Notes under the pieces: model-generated | What the model saw: only the letters and a program-made list of their open reading frames with translations | The model's database searches: none | Told to the model about the DNA's origin: nothing | Origin: Chitinophagales bacterium | GTDB taxonomy: Bacteria; Bacteroidota; Bacteroidia; Chitinophagales; Saprospiraceae | Direction: 5' to 3' | Length of the DNA: 14,525 nt | Assembly (NCBI GenBank): GCA_013298445.1 | Contig: JAAFHQ010000049.1 | Location: forward strand, 1-14,525 | In this document: in pieces, positions 6,397 to 13,121 of the stretch | How the letters are laid out: every line of letters starts with the position of its first letter | Numbering within the stretch: position 1 is the stretch's first letter | Translations under genes and position numbers: made by a program

Positions 6397-8322
6397 ATGC
6401 TACGCAAGGTTTTGGCAGTATGTTTCAGCGCGCTGGCGTTGATGACGACGACGACCGCACTATCCGCTCAAGAGCGCTTGAACAATGCCCCTATGAGTGC
6501 CCGTTGGGCAACAATTACTACGGAAAAACTACCACGCTTTTCACTCAAAAAAACGTTGAAAGAAGATTACCTCAATCCAGGCAATCGCTTCGCAGCACCT
6601 TTATCCGTTGATTTGGGTTTGGAAAATTCAGGCACCTGGGAAAGCAGCCCTGATGGCAACAGCGTTTGGCGCATGAAGGTACAGTCCAAGACTGCACTGG
6701 GGTTGATGTTGCTTTTTGACGATTTTTTCATTCCACCTGGAGCGCTGCTCAACGTTTACCACGCTGATGGGCAATTGATGCAAACCTATAATGGACTGGA
6801 CAATCAGGCCAACGGCAAATTCCTTATCGGGTTGGTGCGTGGAGAATCGGCGCAATTGGAATACATTGAGCCACCCGAGTTTAAAGGTCAGGGGCGCTTA
6901 CACTTGTTTCGGGTCGATCATGCTTACCATCAAGACAACCTGAAAGCGGCCAATTTTGATGTTTCCGGAAAACTAAGCGTTGAGTTGGGTTTCGGGGCCT
7001 CAGACCCCTGCAATGTGAACGTCAATTGTGAAGAGGGCAATGATTACAAAGCTGAAAAAGGTGGCGTTTGTCGCATTGTAGTGATTGTGAAAGAAGGAAC
7101 CGGGGTATGCACCGGCAACCTTATGAATAATACCAAGCAGGATGGGCGGCCTTTGTTGCTGACCGCTTTTCACTGTCAGGATGGCTATACGCCACTTTAT
7201 GATCTATGGCGCTTTGATTTCAATTACGAGAGCAAGACCTGCGACAATCCCAGCAAAGAACCGCAATGGCAAACCTTATTGGGTGCAAAACTGCTGGCTG
7301 GGCGTCAAATGAGTGATTTCCTTTTACTCGAATTGGCCAATAGCATTCCTCAATCTTTCAAAGCTTATTTTTTAGGCTGGGATCGCCAAAAGGAGGCACC
7401 AAGTTCTGCCGCTTTTATCCACCATCCACAAGGGGACATCAAAAAAATCTCGATTGAAAAAGGGCCACTTATTGTAAACCCCAATGCTATCAAATGGAAC
7501 AATGATGTAACCACTCCAGCCAATTTCCATTTGCGCATGGACATTGATAAAGGTACCTTTAAAGTGGGTTCATCAGGCAGTGCTTTGCTGAATGAGAAAA
7601 AAAGGGTGGTCGGTCAGCTCCATGGCGGCAAAGATACTTGCGACCAACCAATTGGGTATTTTGGTCGTTTGTTCATCTCTTGGGACGGATCGGATCAGGC
7701 GAGCGCTCGCTTGAAAGATTGGTTGGATCCATCAAACACCGCCCCGGAAACGCTGGATGGCATCGAGAACCCGGTTAAAGGTGGTGGCACCATCAGCGGC
7801 ACAGTCAAAACTGAAAAAGGCATCGCCATAGCCAACGCACGCGTTCAAATATTGGGCTCCAGTGGGGTGACGATTACCACGCTAAGCGACGACCTGGGCA
7901 ATTTTTCTGTAGACAATATCCCCATGGGTGAGGCTTATGAAGTGGGTGCAGGTAAAGCTGATGTGTACGACAATGGATTGACAACCCTGGATATGATTCG
8001 GGTGCAAAAACATATTTTGAACCTGGAACCTTTGGCCACTCCTTACCAAATGATTGCTGCAGATGTTAACAATTCCGGCTCCATTAGTACGCTGGATTTG
8101 ATTCAAATGCGCAGGGTGATTTTGAATTTGGATAGCAAATTTCCAACACCTACCTGGTTGTTTGTTCCAGCTGCCAAGAACTTTGTAGACGAAAAAGACC
8201 CCTTTAAAGGCTTTGCTGCGGGTATTTACACCATTCCCGCTTTGAGCAATAAAAACACCACCTTTGATATTATTGGCATCAAGTTTGGAGATGTTAATGG
8301 GAATGTGGATGGAACTTATTAA
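6397..8322 (+). CDS. Secreted Lys-C-like serine protease with carboxypeptidase-regulatory and dockerin-like domains
   Basis: 641 residues from the ATG at 6397, chosen because MLRKVLAVCFSALALM begins a clear signal peptide (cleavage likely after residue 24, ALSA|QE). The catalytic domain resembles lysyl endopeptidase (Achromobacter protease I, trypsin fold). GVCTGNLMNNT leads to LTAFHC with His259; Asp307 in MSDFLLLEL is the likely acid; GSSGSALL carries Ser393; and VVGQLHGG follows, as in Lys-C. Several cysteines suggest disulphides. From about 462 a carboxypeptidase-regulatory-like beta-sandwich (GTISGTVKTEKG) follows. Two dockerin-type repeats come next (about 520-543 and 555-577), the second with the clear calcium loop DVNNSGSISTLDL. 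The end (FGDVNGNVDGTY) also looks calcium-binding. No T9SS C-terminal sorting domain is visible. Lysine specificity is not provable here. Confidence 0.85.
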   Translation: MLRKVLAVCFSALALMTTTTALSAQERLNNAPMSARWATITTEKLPRFSLKKTLKEDYLNPGNRFAAPLSVDLGLENSGTWESSPDGNSVWRMKVQSKTALGLMLLFDDFFIPPGALLNVYHADGQLMQTYNGLDNQANGKFLIGLVRGESAQLEYIEPPEFKGQGRLHLFRVDHAYHQDNLKAANFDVSGKLSVELGFGASDPCNVNVNCEEGNDYKAEKGGVCRIVVIVKEGTGVCTGNLMNNTKQDGRPLLLTAFHCQDGYTPLYDLWRFDFNYESKTCDNPSKEPQWQTLLGAKLLAGRQMSDFLLLELANSIPQSFKAYFLGWDRQKEAPSSAAFIHHPQGDIKKISIEKGPLIVNPNAIKWNNDVTTPANFHLRMDIDKGTFKVGSSGSALLNEKKRVVGQLHGGKDTCDQPIGYFGRLFISWDGSDQASARLKDWLDPSNTAPETLDGIENPVKGGGTISGTVKTEKGIAIANARVQILGSSGVTITTLSDDLGNFSVDNIPMGEAYEVGAGKADVYDNGLTTLDMIRVQKHILNLEPLATPYQMIAADVNNSGSISTLDLIQMRRVILNLDSKFPTPTWLFVPAAKNFVDEKDPFKGFAAGIYTIPALSNKNTTFDIIGIKFGDVNGNVDGTY

Positions 8323-8414
8323 GTGAAAAGTGAAAAGTGAAAAACGGGTACACCATTTGGATTCCACCTGGTATATTTTTTTCACTTTTCACTTTTCACT
8401 TTTCACTTTTCACT
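8321..8414. terminator. Hairpin built from 7-nt tandem repeats between convergent genes
   Basis: Three copies of AAGTGAA (8321-8341) plus AAA face four copies of TTCACTT and a partial fifth (8381-8414). A perfect 24-bp stem (8321-8344 with 8378-8401) can form, and other registers are possible. The middle (8345-8375) contains a weaker ACCA...TGGT hairpin followed by a T-rich run. The left arm begins inside the protease stop codon (8320-8322), and the right arm ends at the base before the stop of the opposing gene (8415-8417). A bidirectional terminator is likely. Confidence 0.72.
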
Positions 8415-10079
8415 CTATTGTTTCACCACACTCAGCGCCTTACTACTCCCCACCACGCTCTGCACCTGCACCCAATATTGTCCTTTGGGCAGATTTTCAC
8501 CAATCTGGATTTGGCCATTCCCAGGCAGTAACTGATGTTTTTCAACAACCTTTCCGAGGGAGTTAAATACGCGCAATACCGCAGCATGCCCCTGGTTTTG
8601 CCAAGTGTAATTCAATCGCAAAGACTCGTAAAATGGGTTGGGACTGGCACTCAGTTGTAAGGGCAATTGTTTGATGTCATTCAGGCCAGTTGTAAAACCA
8701 TCCGGGCGCAATTTTACATTTTGAATGCTCACTTTCCCATTTGCAAAAACAACGGAGATGGTATCGGGTTGGTAACCTTCCTTGTAATAAACTACCCGGT
8801 AAGTGCCACTTTGGGCGATACCCGTAGCGTATTCTCCGGAAGTTTTGGAACGTTCAGTGTTTAGCTGTGGCGCCAATATTTTTACTTCTACTTCTGTCAC
8901 TGGGTTGTTGGTGCGGGCGTCGGTGATCAAGCCCTCCAGAAAGCAGGCTTTTTGATAGTTCGGTTTGAACACCCATAAGCCTGTTTGAATATCCGAAGCA
9001 ATCAATAAACCACTAGGGAAATAAGGGTAGATACCCCAAACCCCTGCAAAACCGCCATCAGGCCCAGAGTAAGTATCGTAACTACCCACTTCAACCAGGT
9101 TACTTGGGCGACTGGCATCTACAATTTTTACCCCATCGGTATAGTATGCCGTCGGTAAAAAACCCTTCAGGTAATGAGTATTGTGTGGAACTACCCCACG
9201 GCCCCGCGTAGCGGCCGCCGTGAAGACGTCTAGCAATTCAATGTTGTTGAGATTGCTCACCTTGTAGGCATCGATGCTGGCGTTGAGGCGTTCATCGGTG
9301 GTAAACAGGTATTTGCCATCATCTGATAACCAACAATTGTGCGTAAAGCGAGAAGTGGTAGTGATGGAGTTTAAGAGCACTGGATTGGCTTTGTTTTTGG
9401 CGTCTATAATGTTTACCCGGCCACTATAGATGTCGGAACTCCATATGGTATCCCCACGGGTGAAGTTATCGTGGGAGTAGAGGCCAGTTTTGATAGCCCC
9501 AAGGTATTTTGGGGCTTCCGGGTTGGCTTTGAGGTCGTACATGACCACAGCACCACTGTTTACATTGCAACCAGAGAGGTACATCACCCCATTTTCATCA
9601 ATCCAAATGGTATGACAACGCTCGACAAGCCCAGGCATGAGGGGATCAATTGGAGCCTGTGGTTTGATGAGGTTCCAGGTGATGTTGTCCGGGGCATTTT
9701 TCATGTTGATGACCAGTAGCCCGTCGGGCACATTGTCAATTGTGACGTAAACGTAATCTTTATAGGCTTTCATTTCGCGCCAAATGCTGCGGGAACCGGG
9801 AATAAAGGCTACCTTTTTTGGCTTTTTGGGGTCTGTCAGCAAATAAATGGCAGTGCCAATGCGGGTGCCTAAAACGGCATACTCGCGCCCCTGTCCATCT
9901 ATATACCCCCAAATGGCGCTGTAGAGATCATTAGGGTATTCATTGACATTGGACTGGAGTTCCAGGTTGAAGTTGGGCTGTTGGGATTGGGCGAAACCGA
10001 AGTTTGATCCCAAAATCATTGCCCCAACAGTTAGCATAAAAGGAATAAGAAGGTTGTACATCGGGTATTTCATGAGCAT
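8415..10079 (-). CDS. Choice-of-anchor B family surface protein with T9SS sorting domain
   Basis: 554 residues. The ATG at 10079 overlaps the stop of the upstream gene (TAATG), implying translational coupling; ATGs at 10073 and 10061 are alternatives. A signal peptide ends near residue 30 (FGFAQ). Residues ~40-375 form a beta-propeller-like domain of the choice-of-anchor-B/LVIVD type, with characteristic histidine motifs RCHTIWID, YSHDNF, FTHNCWLSDDG and VPHNTHYLKG. Residues ~378-459 are a carboxypeptidase-regulatory-like beta-sandwich. Residues ~460-554 are a type A T9SS C-terminal sorting domain (SASPNPF...LRVFNSLGKVV...LPKGQYWVQV). The last domain sends proteins through the type IX system to the cell surface. 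The propeller's ligand or activity is unknown. Confidence 0.87.
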   Translation of the reverse strand: MLMKYPMYNLLIPFMLTVGAMILGSNFGFAQSQQPNFNLELQSNVNEYPNDLYSAIWGYIDGQGREYAVLGTRIGTAIYLLTDPKKPKKVAFIPGSRSIWREMKAYKDYVYVTIDNVPDGLLVINMKNAPDNITWNLIKPQAPIDPLMPGLVERCHTIWIDENGVMYLSGCNVNSGAVVMYDLKANPEAPKYLGAIKTGLYSHDNFTRGDTIWSSDIYSGRVNIIDAKNKANPVLLNSITTTSRFTHNCWLSDDGKYLFTTDERLNASIDAYKVSNLNNIELLDVFTAAATRGRGVVPHNTHYLKGFLPTAYYTDGVKIVDASRPSNLVEVGSYDTYSGPDGGFAGVWGIYPYFPSGLLIASDIQTGLWVFKPNYQKACFLEGLITDARTNNPVTEVEVKILAPQLNTERSKTSGEYATGIAQSGTYRVVYYKEGYQPDTISVVFANGKVSIQNVKLRPDGFTTGLNDIKQLPLQLSASPNPFYESLRLNYTWQNQGHAAVLRVFNSLGKVVEKHQLLPGNGQIQIGENLPKGQYWVQVQSVVGSSKALSVVKQ

Positions 10080-10726
10080 TATTTTATTTGTTCAATTTCC
10101 AGACCGGCTACATTTTCCAGGTCCAGAGCTTCTTCCAGGCGCAGTCCAGCCACCCAGGCTTTGAGTTTAAAGAGGCTGTCTTTTACCTCACTTTTAGGAA
10201 TGGCAATGGTAACCTTTCCCAAATCACCAAAATCTTGCTCCAGCATCGGCAGGCCCAGTTTTTTGATGGCGTTCATCACATCACTCATGATGGCATAATC
10301 AAAGGTGAGGCGATAAAAATCTTCTACAGTTTTTTCAATGATCTCAGCTTTTTCTAGTGCATCAGCTGCGCAAAGTCGATAGGCATTGATGAGTCCGGAG
10401 GTGCCCAGCAAAGTGCCTCCAAAATAGCGCACCACCACGATGAATACATTGGTCAGGCCAAAACTGTCGATTTGGCCCAGGATAGGTCGGCCAGCGGTGC
10501 CACTTGGTTCCCCATCGTCGTTGGCTCGGTAATTGTTTTTATCCAAACCCAATCGAAAGGCAAAACAATGATGGGTAGCCTTGGGGTGTTCTTTGCGAAT
10601 GGCTTCGAGGTGTGGCGGCCAGTCCTGTTCCGAAGATATTGGAAAGGCGTAGGCAATGAATTTACTGCCTCTGTCCCTGAATTCACCTACACTCGCCTCC
10701 TTAATCGTCAAATACTCATCACTCAT
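10079..10726 (-). CDS. IMPACT family protein (YigZ/UPF0029)
   Basis: 215 residues, near the usual family length of about 200. The N-terminal domain has the IMPACT core: HPKATHHCFAFRLG (47-60), RANDDGEPSGTAGRPIL (67-83) and VVVRYFGGTLLGTSGLINAY (97-116, the family signature). A C-terminal ferredoxin-like UPF0029 domain follows (about 135-210). E. coli YigZ is the bacterial relative. Eukaryotic IMPACT regulates the kinase GCN2, but the bacterial role is not established; binding to nucleic acid or ribosomes has been suggested. It overlaps the surface-protein gene by one base, an odd pairing of a cytosolic with an exported protein. Confidence 0.92.
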   Translation of the reverse strand: MSDEYLTIKEASVGEFRDRGSKFIAYAFPISSEQDWPPHLEAIRKEHPKATHHCFAFRLGLDKNNYRANDDGEPSGTAGRPILGQIDSFGLTNVFIVVVRYFGGTLLGTSGLINAYRLCAADALEKAEIIEKTVEDFYRLTFDYAIMSDVMNAIKKLGLPMLEQDFGDLGKVTIAIPKSEVKDSLFKLKAWVAGLRLEEALDLENVAGLEIEQIK

Positions 10727-10915
10727 TTCAACTACGCATAAAGTCTATTGTCAAATATTCACAAGCCATTAACAGGCATTCTCAAGGTTGCTGTTGATCT
10801 TTGTAACGCACAAATCGGGGATCAGTGTTTAAACGAGGTAGCACTATTCGTGTCAATTAAACGCCGATTCCCAAAACAGCAAGCAGATCAATGGTTTCAA
10901 TTTACTGCATTTGTT

Positions 10916-10923
10916 TACTTTTG
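10916..10923 (+). promoter_or_regulatory. Probable -7 promoter box of the DUF1599 gene
   Basis: TACTTTTG matches TAnnTTTG exactly, 22 nt before the ATG at 10946, predicting a leader of only about 15 nt. The -33 element is weak (TTTC at 10895-10898, about 17 nt upstream). The rest of the 219-bp gap (10727-10945) between the divergent IMPACT-family gene and this gene shows no gene or strong repeat. The open frame reaching back to 10748 is not part of the family. Confidence 0.5.
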
Positions 10924-10945
10924 TGCCGGAAAACCATCAAGTACA

Positions 10946-11494
10946 ATGGATACTTTAGCACAGTACGATGCCGTAATGGCGAAATGTAAGGAGATTTTTT
11001 TGAAAAAAACGCGGGATTATGGTACCGCGTGGCGGATTCTGCGCCCAACCTCGCTAACGGATCAATTGTACATCAAGGCCAAACGAATCCGCAATCTGGA
11101 GGAAACCAAAACCCAAAAAATTGCTGATTCCATTGATTCTGAATACCAAGGCATCATCAATTACGCCATCATGGCGCTGATTCAACTGGAGCTAGACGAA
11201 GCTGCTGGACTAGAGTTGGAAGCAGGCAAGGTAGAAACCCTATACGATGCGCAGACCCAAATTATTCGGGACTTGTTGGCGCTCAAAAACCACGATTACG
11301 GAGAAGCCTGGCGCGATATGCGCATGAGCTCTTTTACGGATATGATTCTGATGAAGTTGTTGCGCATCAAACAAATCGAAGAAAATGAGGGTCAAACCTT
11401 GATTTCGGAAGGTTTGGATGCCAATTATCAGGATATTGTGAATTACGCGGTATTTGCATTGATTAAAAAAGTTGAGGAGGTTGAGAAGGTTTAG
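10946..11494 (+). CDS. DUF1599 domain protein, tandem duplicated
   Basis: 182 residues from the ATG at 10946. The frame extends upstream to a TTG at 10748, but MDTLAQYDAVMAKCKEIF is the usual start and the extension lacks family character. Two copies of the same ~77-residue helical unit are visible, about 7-83 and 100-175. Each carries D-Y-G-x-A-W-R (24-30 and 117-123), a following S-x-T-D block, a K-x-x-R-I pair, and a NYA-x-x-ALI helix. PF07659 is described as a nucleotide-modification-associated domain, but the reaction is unknown. In Bacteroides a DUF1599 gene lies beside a BT_3928-family gene and tpiA; only the first pairing is kept here. The last codons (VEEVEKV and stop) lie in the left arm of a repeat-built hairpin. 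Confidence 0.87.
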   Translation: MDTLAQYDAVMAKCKEIFLKKTRDYGTAWRILRPTSLTDQLYIKAKRIRNLEETKTQKIADSIDSEYQGIINYAIMALIQLELDEAAGLELEAGKVETLYDAQTQIIRDLLALKNHDYGEAWRDMRMSSFTDMILMKLLRIKQIEENEGQTLISEGLDANYQDIVNYAVFALIKKVEEVEKV

Positions 11495-11581
11495 GAAGGT
11501 TTAGAACGGTCACTGAGCGAAGCCGAAGTGCCGATCTAAACCTTCCTAAACCTTCCTAAACCTTCTCAACCTTCTCAACTT
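11469..11581 (+). terminator. Repeat-built hairpin overlapping the 3' end of the DUF1599 gene
   Basis: The left arm (11469-11505) pairs with the right arm (11535-11581). Both consist of GGTTGAGAA and GGTTTAGGAA units, and the right arm has one extra 10-nt unit. A GC-rich tip (CGG/CCG at 11507-11509 and 11531-11533; CACT/AGTG at 11511-11514 and 11527-11530) encloses GAGCGAAGCCGA, similar to REP-like elements scattered in many Bacteroidota. One arm difference (a G opposite U) pairs only in the plus-strand RNA. The stem includes the DUF1599 stop codon and ends 7 nt before the ATG at 11589, so it may control the downstream gene as well as protect or end the upstream message. Confidence 0.7.
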
Positions 11582-11588
11582 AACAACC

Positions 11589-13046
11589 ATGACCATTTTT
11601 ACCCTTGTCCTTTACGTCGCCATTGTAGCGGCGCTGTTTACCGGGATCACCCAATTTGTCTTGAAAAAAGTGAACAATCTTTTGGTGAGCTTTTTGCAAC
11701 ACTTCTGTGGGGTGCTTTTTGTGTTTTCCGGCTTTGTTAAGGCCATTGACCCACTGGGTACTGCTTACAAAATGGAGCAGTATTTTGCCAAGTTTGAAAG
11801 CACTTTTGAAGGTACCTGGTTTTCATTTATTGCACCCATGTTTCCACTATTGACCAAATACGTCAATGGTTTTTCGGTGTTCATGATTGTATTTGAGATT
11901 CTTTTGGGTGTCATGTTGATCATTGGTTCCAGTCGTCGTTTTACGGCTTGGGCTTTTTTCCTGCTGGTGTTGTTTTTCACTTTCCTGACCGGGTTCACTT
12001 ATTTGACCGGCTTTGTATCCCCTGAAGAGAATTTCTTCGCTTTCAGCAAATGGGGGGAATTTGTAGAAACCAACATGCAGGTAACCGATTGTGGTTGTTT
12101 TGGCGACTTTTTGAAATTGAAGCCCAAAGTTTCTTTCTTCAAAGACCTCTTACTGATGATTCCTGCGATCATTTTTATTGTGGGTTTCCGCAAGATGCAC
12201 CAGTTGTTTACCATGCCAACGCGTAGCATTTTGAATGCAGCTACGATTGTGGGAATTACCCTGTACTGCTTCAATAACTACATTTGGGACATCCCTGCCA
12301 TCAACTTCCGCCCTTTCAAACCAGGTGTAGATGTAGTGAAACAAAAGGAAGCAGAGGAAAAGGCTTTGCAGGAAGTAAAAATCCTGGCTTACCGCCTTAC
12401 TGACAAAAAAACTGGCGAAGTCATTGAAGTTAAGTATGATCAATTTTTGAAAGAATTGGACAAATATCCCGGCGAGAAATACGAATTTGATCAGGTTAAA
12501 TCCGAACCAGCCATTCCGATCACCAAAATCAATGATTTTGACCTGACCGGCCCCGATGGCAGTAGCGTAACGGAAGACTGGAAAGGCATCAAGGGCTATC
12601 ACTTTATGATTGTGGCCTACAAACTCTACGGGGAGGAGTCTGGAACCAGAACGGAAACCGTGCAGGATACCATTTTCAAAATGGGAGCAGATTCTACCAA
12701 AGTGGTGGATTCTATCGCTACGCGTACCATCACCCACAAGTTGTATACCTGGGATGAACACTACGTGACCAAATGGAAAAAACTGGTTGATGAAATGACC
12801 AAGGCCAAAGAAGACGGCGCTATGGTGTATGCCATCACCAGCCCTTATGATCCGGCGATGATCGATGCGTTTAAGGAAAAAACCGGCTTCAACTTCCTGA
12901 CGCTTCGCGCCGATGATATTTTGTTGAAGACGATTATTCGTTCCAATCCTGGGGTATTGTTGTTCAAGGATGGAACGATTGTGGAAGATTGGCACATTCG
13001 GAAATTCCCGAGCTTCGAAGAGGTGAAGGCGAAGTATATGAAATAA
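11589..13046 (+). CDS. BT_3928-family DoxX-like membrane protein
   Basis: 485 residues. Six hydrophobic segments are visible (about 4-25, 30-50, 90-113, 118-142, 184-200, 212-228), the middle ones forming a DoxX/MauE-like four-helix core. It carries DCGCFGD (167-173), a cysteine motif typical of MauE/DoxX-type proteins that suggests thiol-disulphide exchange. Residues ~240-485 are soluble. The last ~80 residues resemble a thioredoxin-like fold (VYAITSPYDPAMIDAFKEKTG...SNPGVLLFKDGTIVEDWH), but SPYD stands where CxxC would be, so that domain is probably not redox-active itself. The family is conserved next to DUF1599 in Bacteroidota; the function is unknown. The gene starts 7 nt after the large hairpin that ends the DUF1599 gene. 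Confidence 0.82.
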   Translation: MTIFTLVLYVAIVAALFTGITQFVLKKVNNLLVSFLQHFCGVLFVFSGFVKAIDPLGTAYKMEQYFAKFESTFEGTWFSFIAPMFPLLTKYVNGFSVFMIVFEILLGVMLIIGSSRRFTAWAFFLLVLFFTFLTGFTYLTGFVSPEENFFAFSKWGEFVETNMQVTDCGCFGDFLKLKPKVSFFKDLLLMIPAIIFIVGFRKMHQLFTMPTRSILNAATIVGITLYCFNNYIWDIPAINFRPFKPGVDVVKQKEAEEKALQEVKILAYRLTDKKTGEVIEVKYDQFLKELDKYPGEKYEFDQVKSEPAIPITKINDFDLTGPDGSSVTEDWKGIKGYHFMIVAYKLYGEESGTRTETVQDTIFKMGADSTKVVDSIATRTITHKLYTWDEHYVTKWKKLVDEMTKAKEDGAMVYAITSPYDPAMIDAFKEKTGFNFLTLRADDILLKTIIRSNPGVLLFKDGTIVEDWHIRKFPSFEEVKAKYMK

Positions 13047-13121
13047 AATTGAATGGAATAAAAAAAGGGGTATGCAGATAGATTCTGTGTACCCCTTTTT
13101 TTATTCTATTCAATTTTATTT
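13041..13121. terminator. 38-bp bidirectional terminator hairpin spanning two stop codons
   Basis: Arms 13041-13078 and 13084-13121 pair over 38 positions around a 5-nt loop. In the plus-strand RNA all positions pair, 35 Watson-Crick and three G-U (13055, 13073, 13074). In the minus-strand RNA those three become A-C mismatches. The core GGGGTA...TACCCC followed by seven T and preceded by seven A gives a classic intrinsic terminator in both directions. The left arm contains the last codon and stop (13044-13046) of the BT_3928-family gene, and the right arm contains two bases of the opposing SDR-fusion stop (13120-13122). Confidence 0.88.

Noticed and set aside
8321..8414. Possible CRISPR-like or phase-variable repeat array
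   Set aside because: The units are 7 nt without spacers and form one inverted hairpin between stop codons, so CRISPR is excluded, and no invertase or promoter is nearby to support phase variation.
10746..10755. Possible promoter (TTTG and TAGACTTT) for the IMPACT-family gene
   Set aside because: The two elements are only about 4 nt apart instead of about 20, and the second does not match TAnnTTTG.
10748..10945. Open frame extending the DUF1599 gene 66 codons upstream from a TTG
   Set aside because: The extension shows no family character, and a promoter-like TACTTTTG lies inside it, just before the usual family start at 10946.
12150..12995. 281-codon open frame on the minus strand
   Set aside because: It lies wholly opposite the BT_3928-family gene, has no recognisable domain, and is explained as a shadow of that coding sequence.
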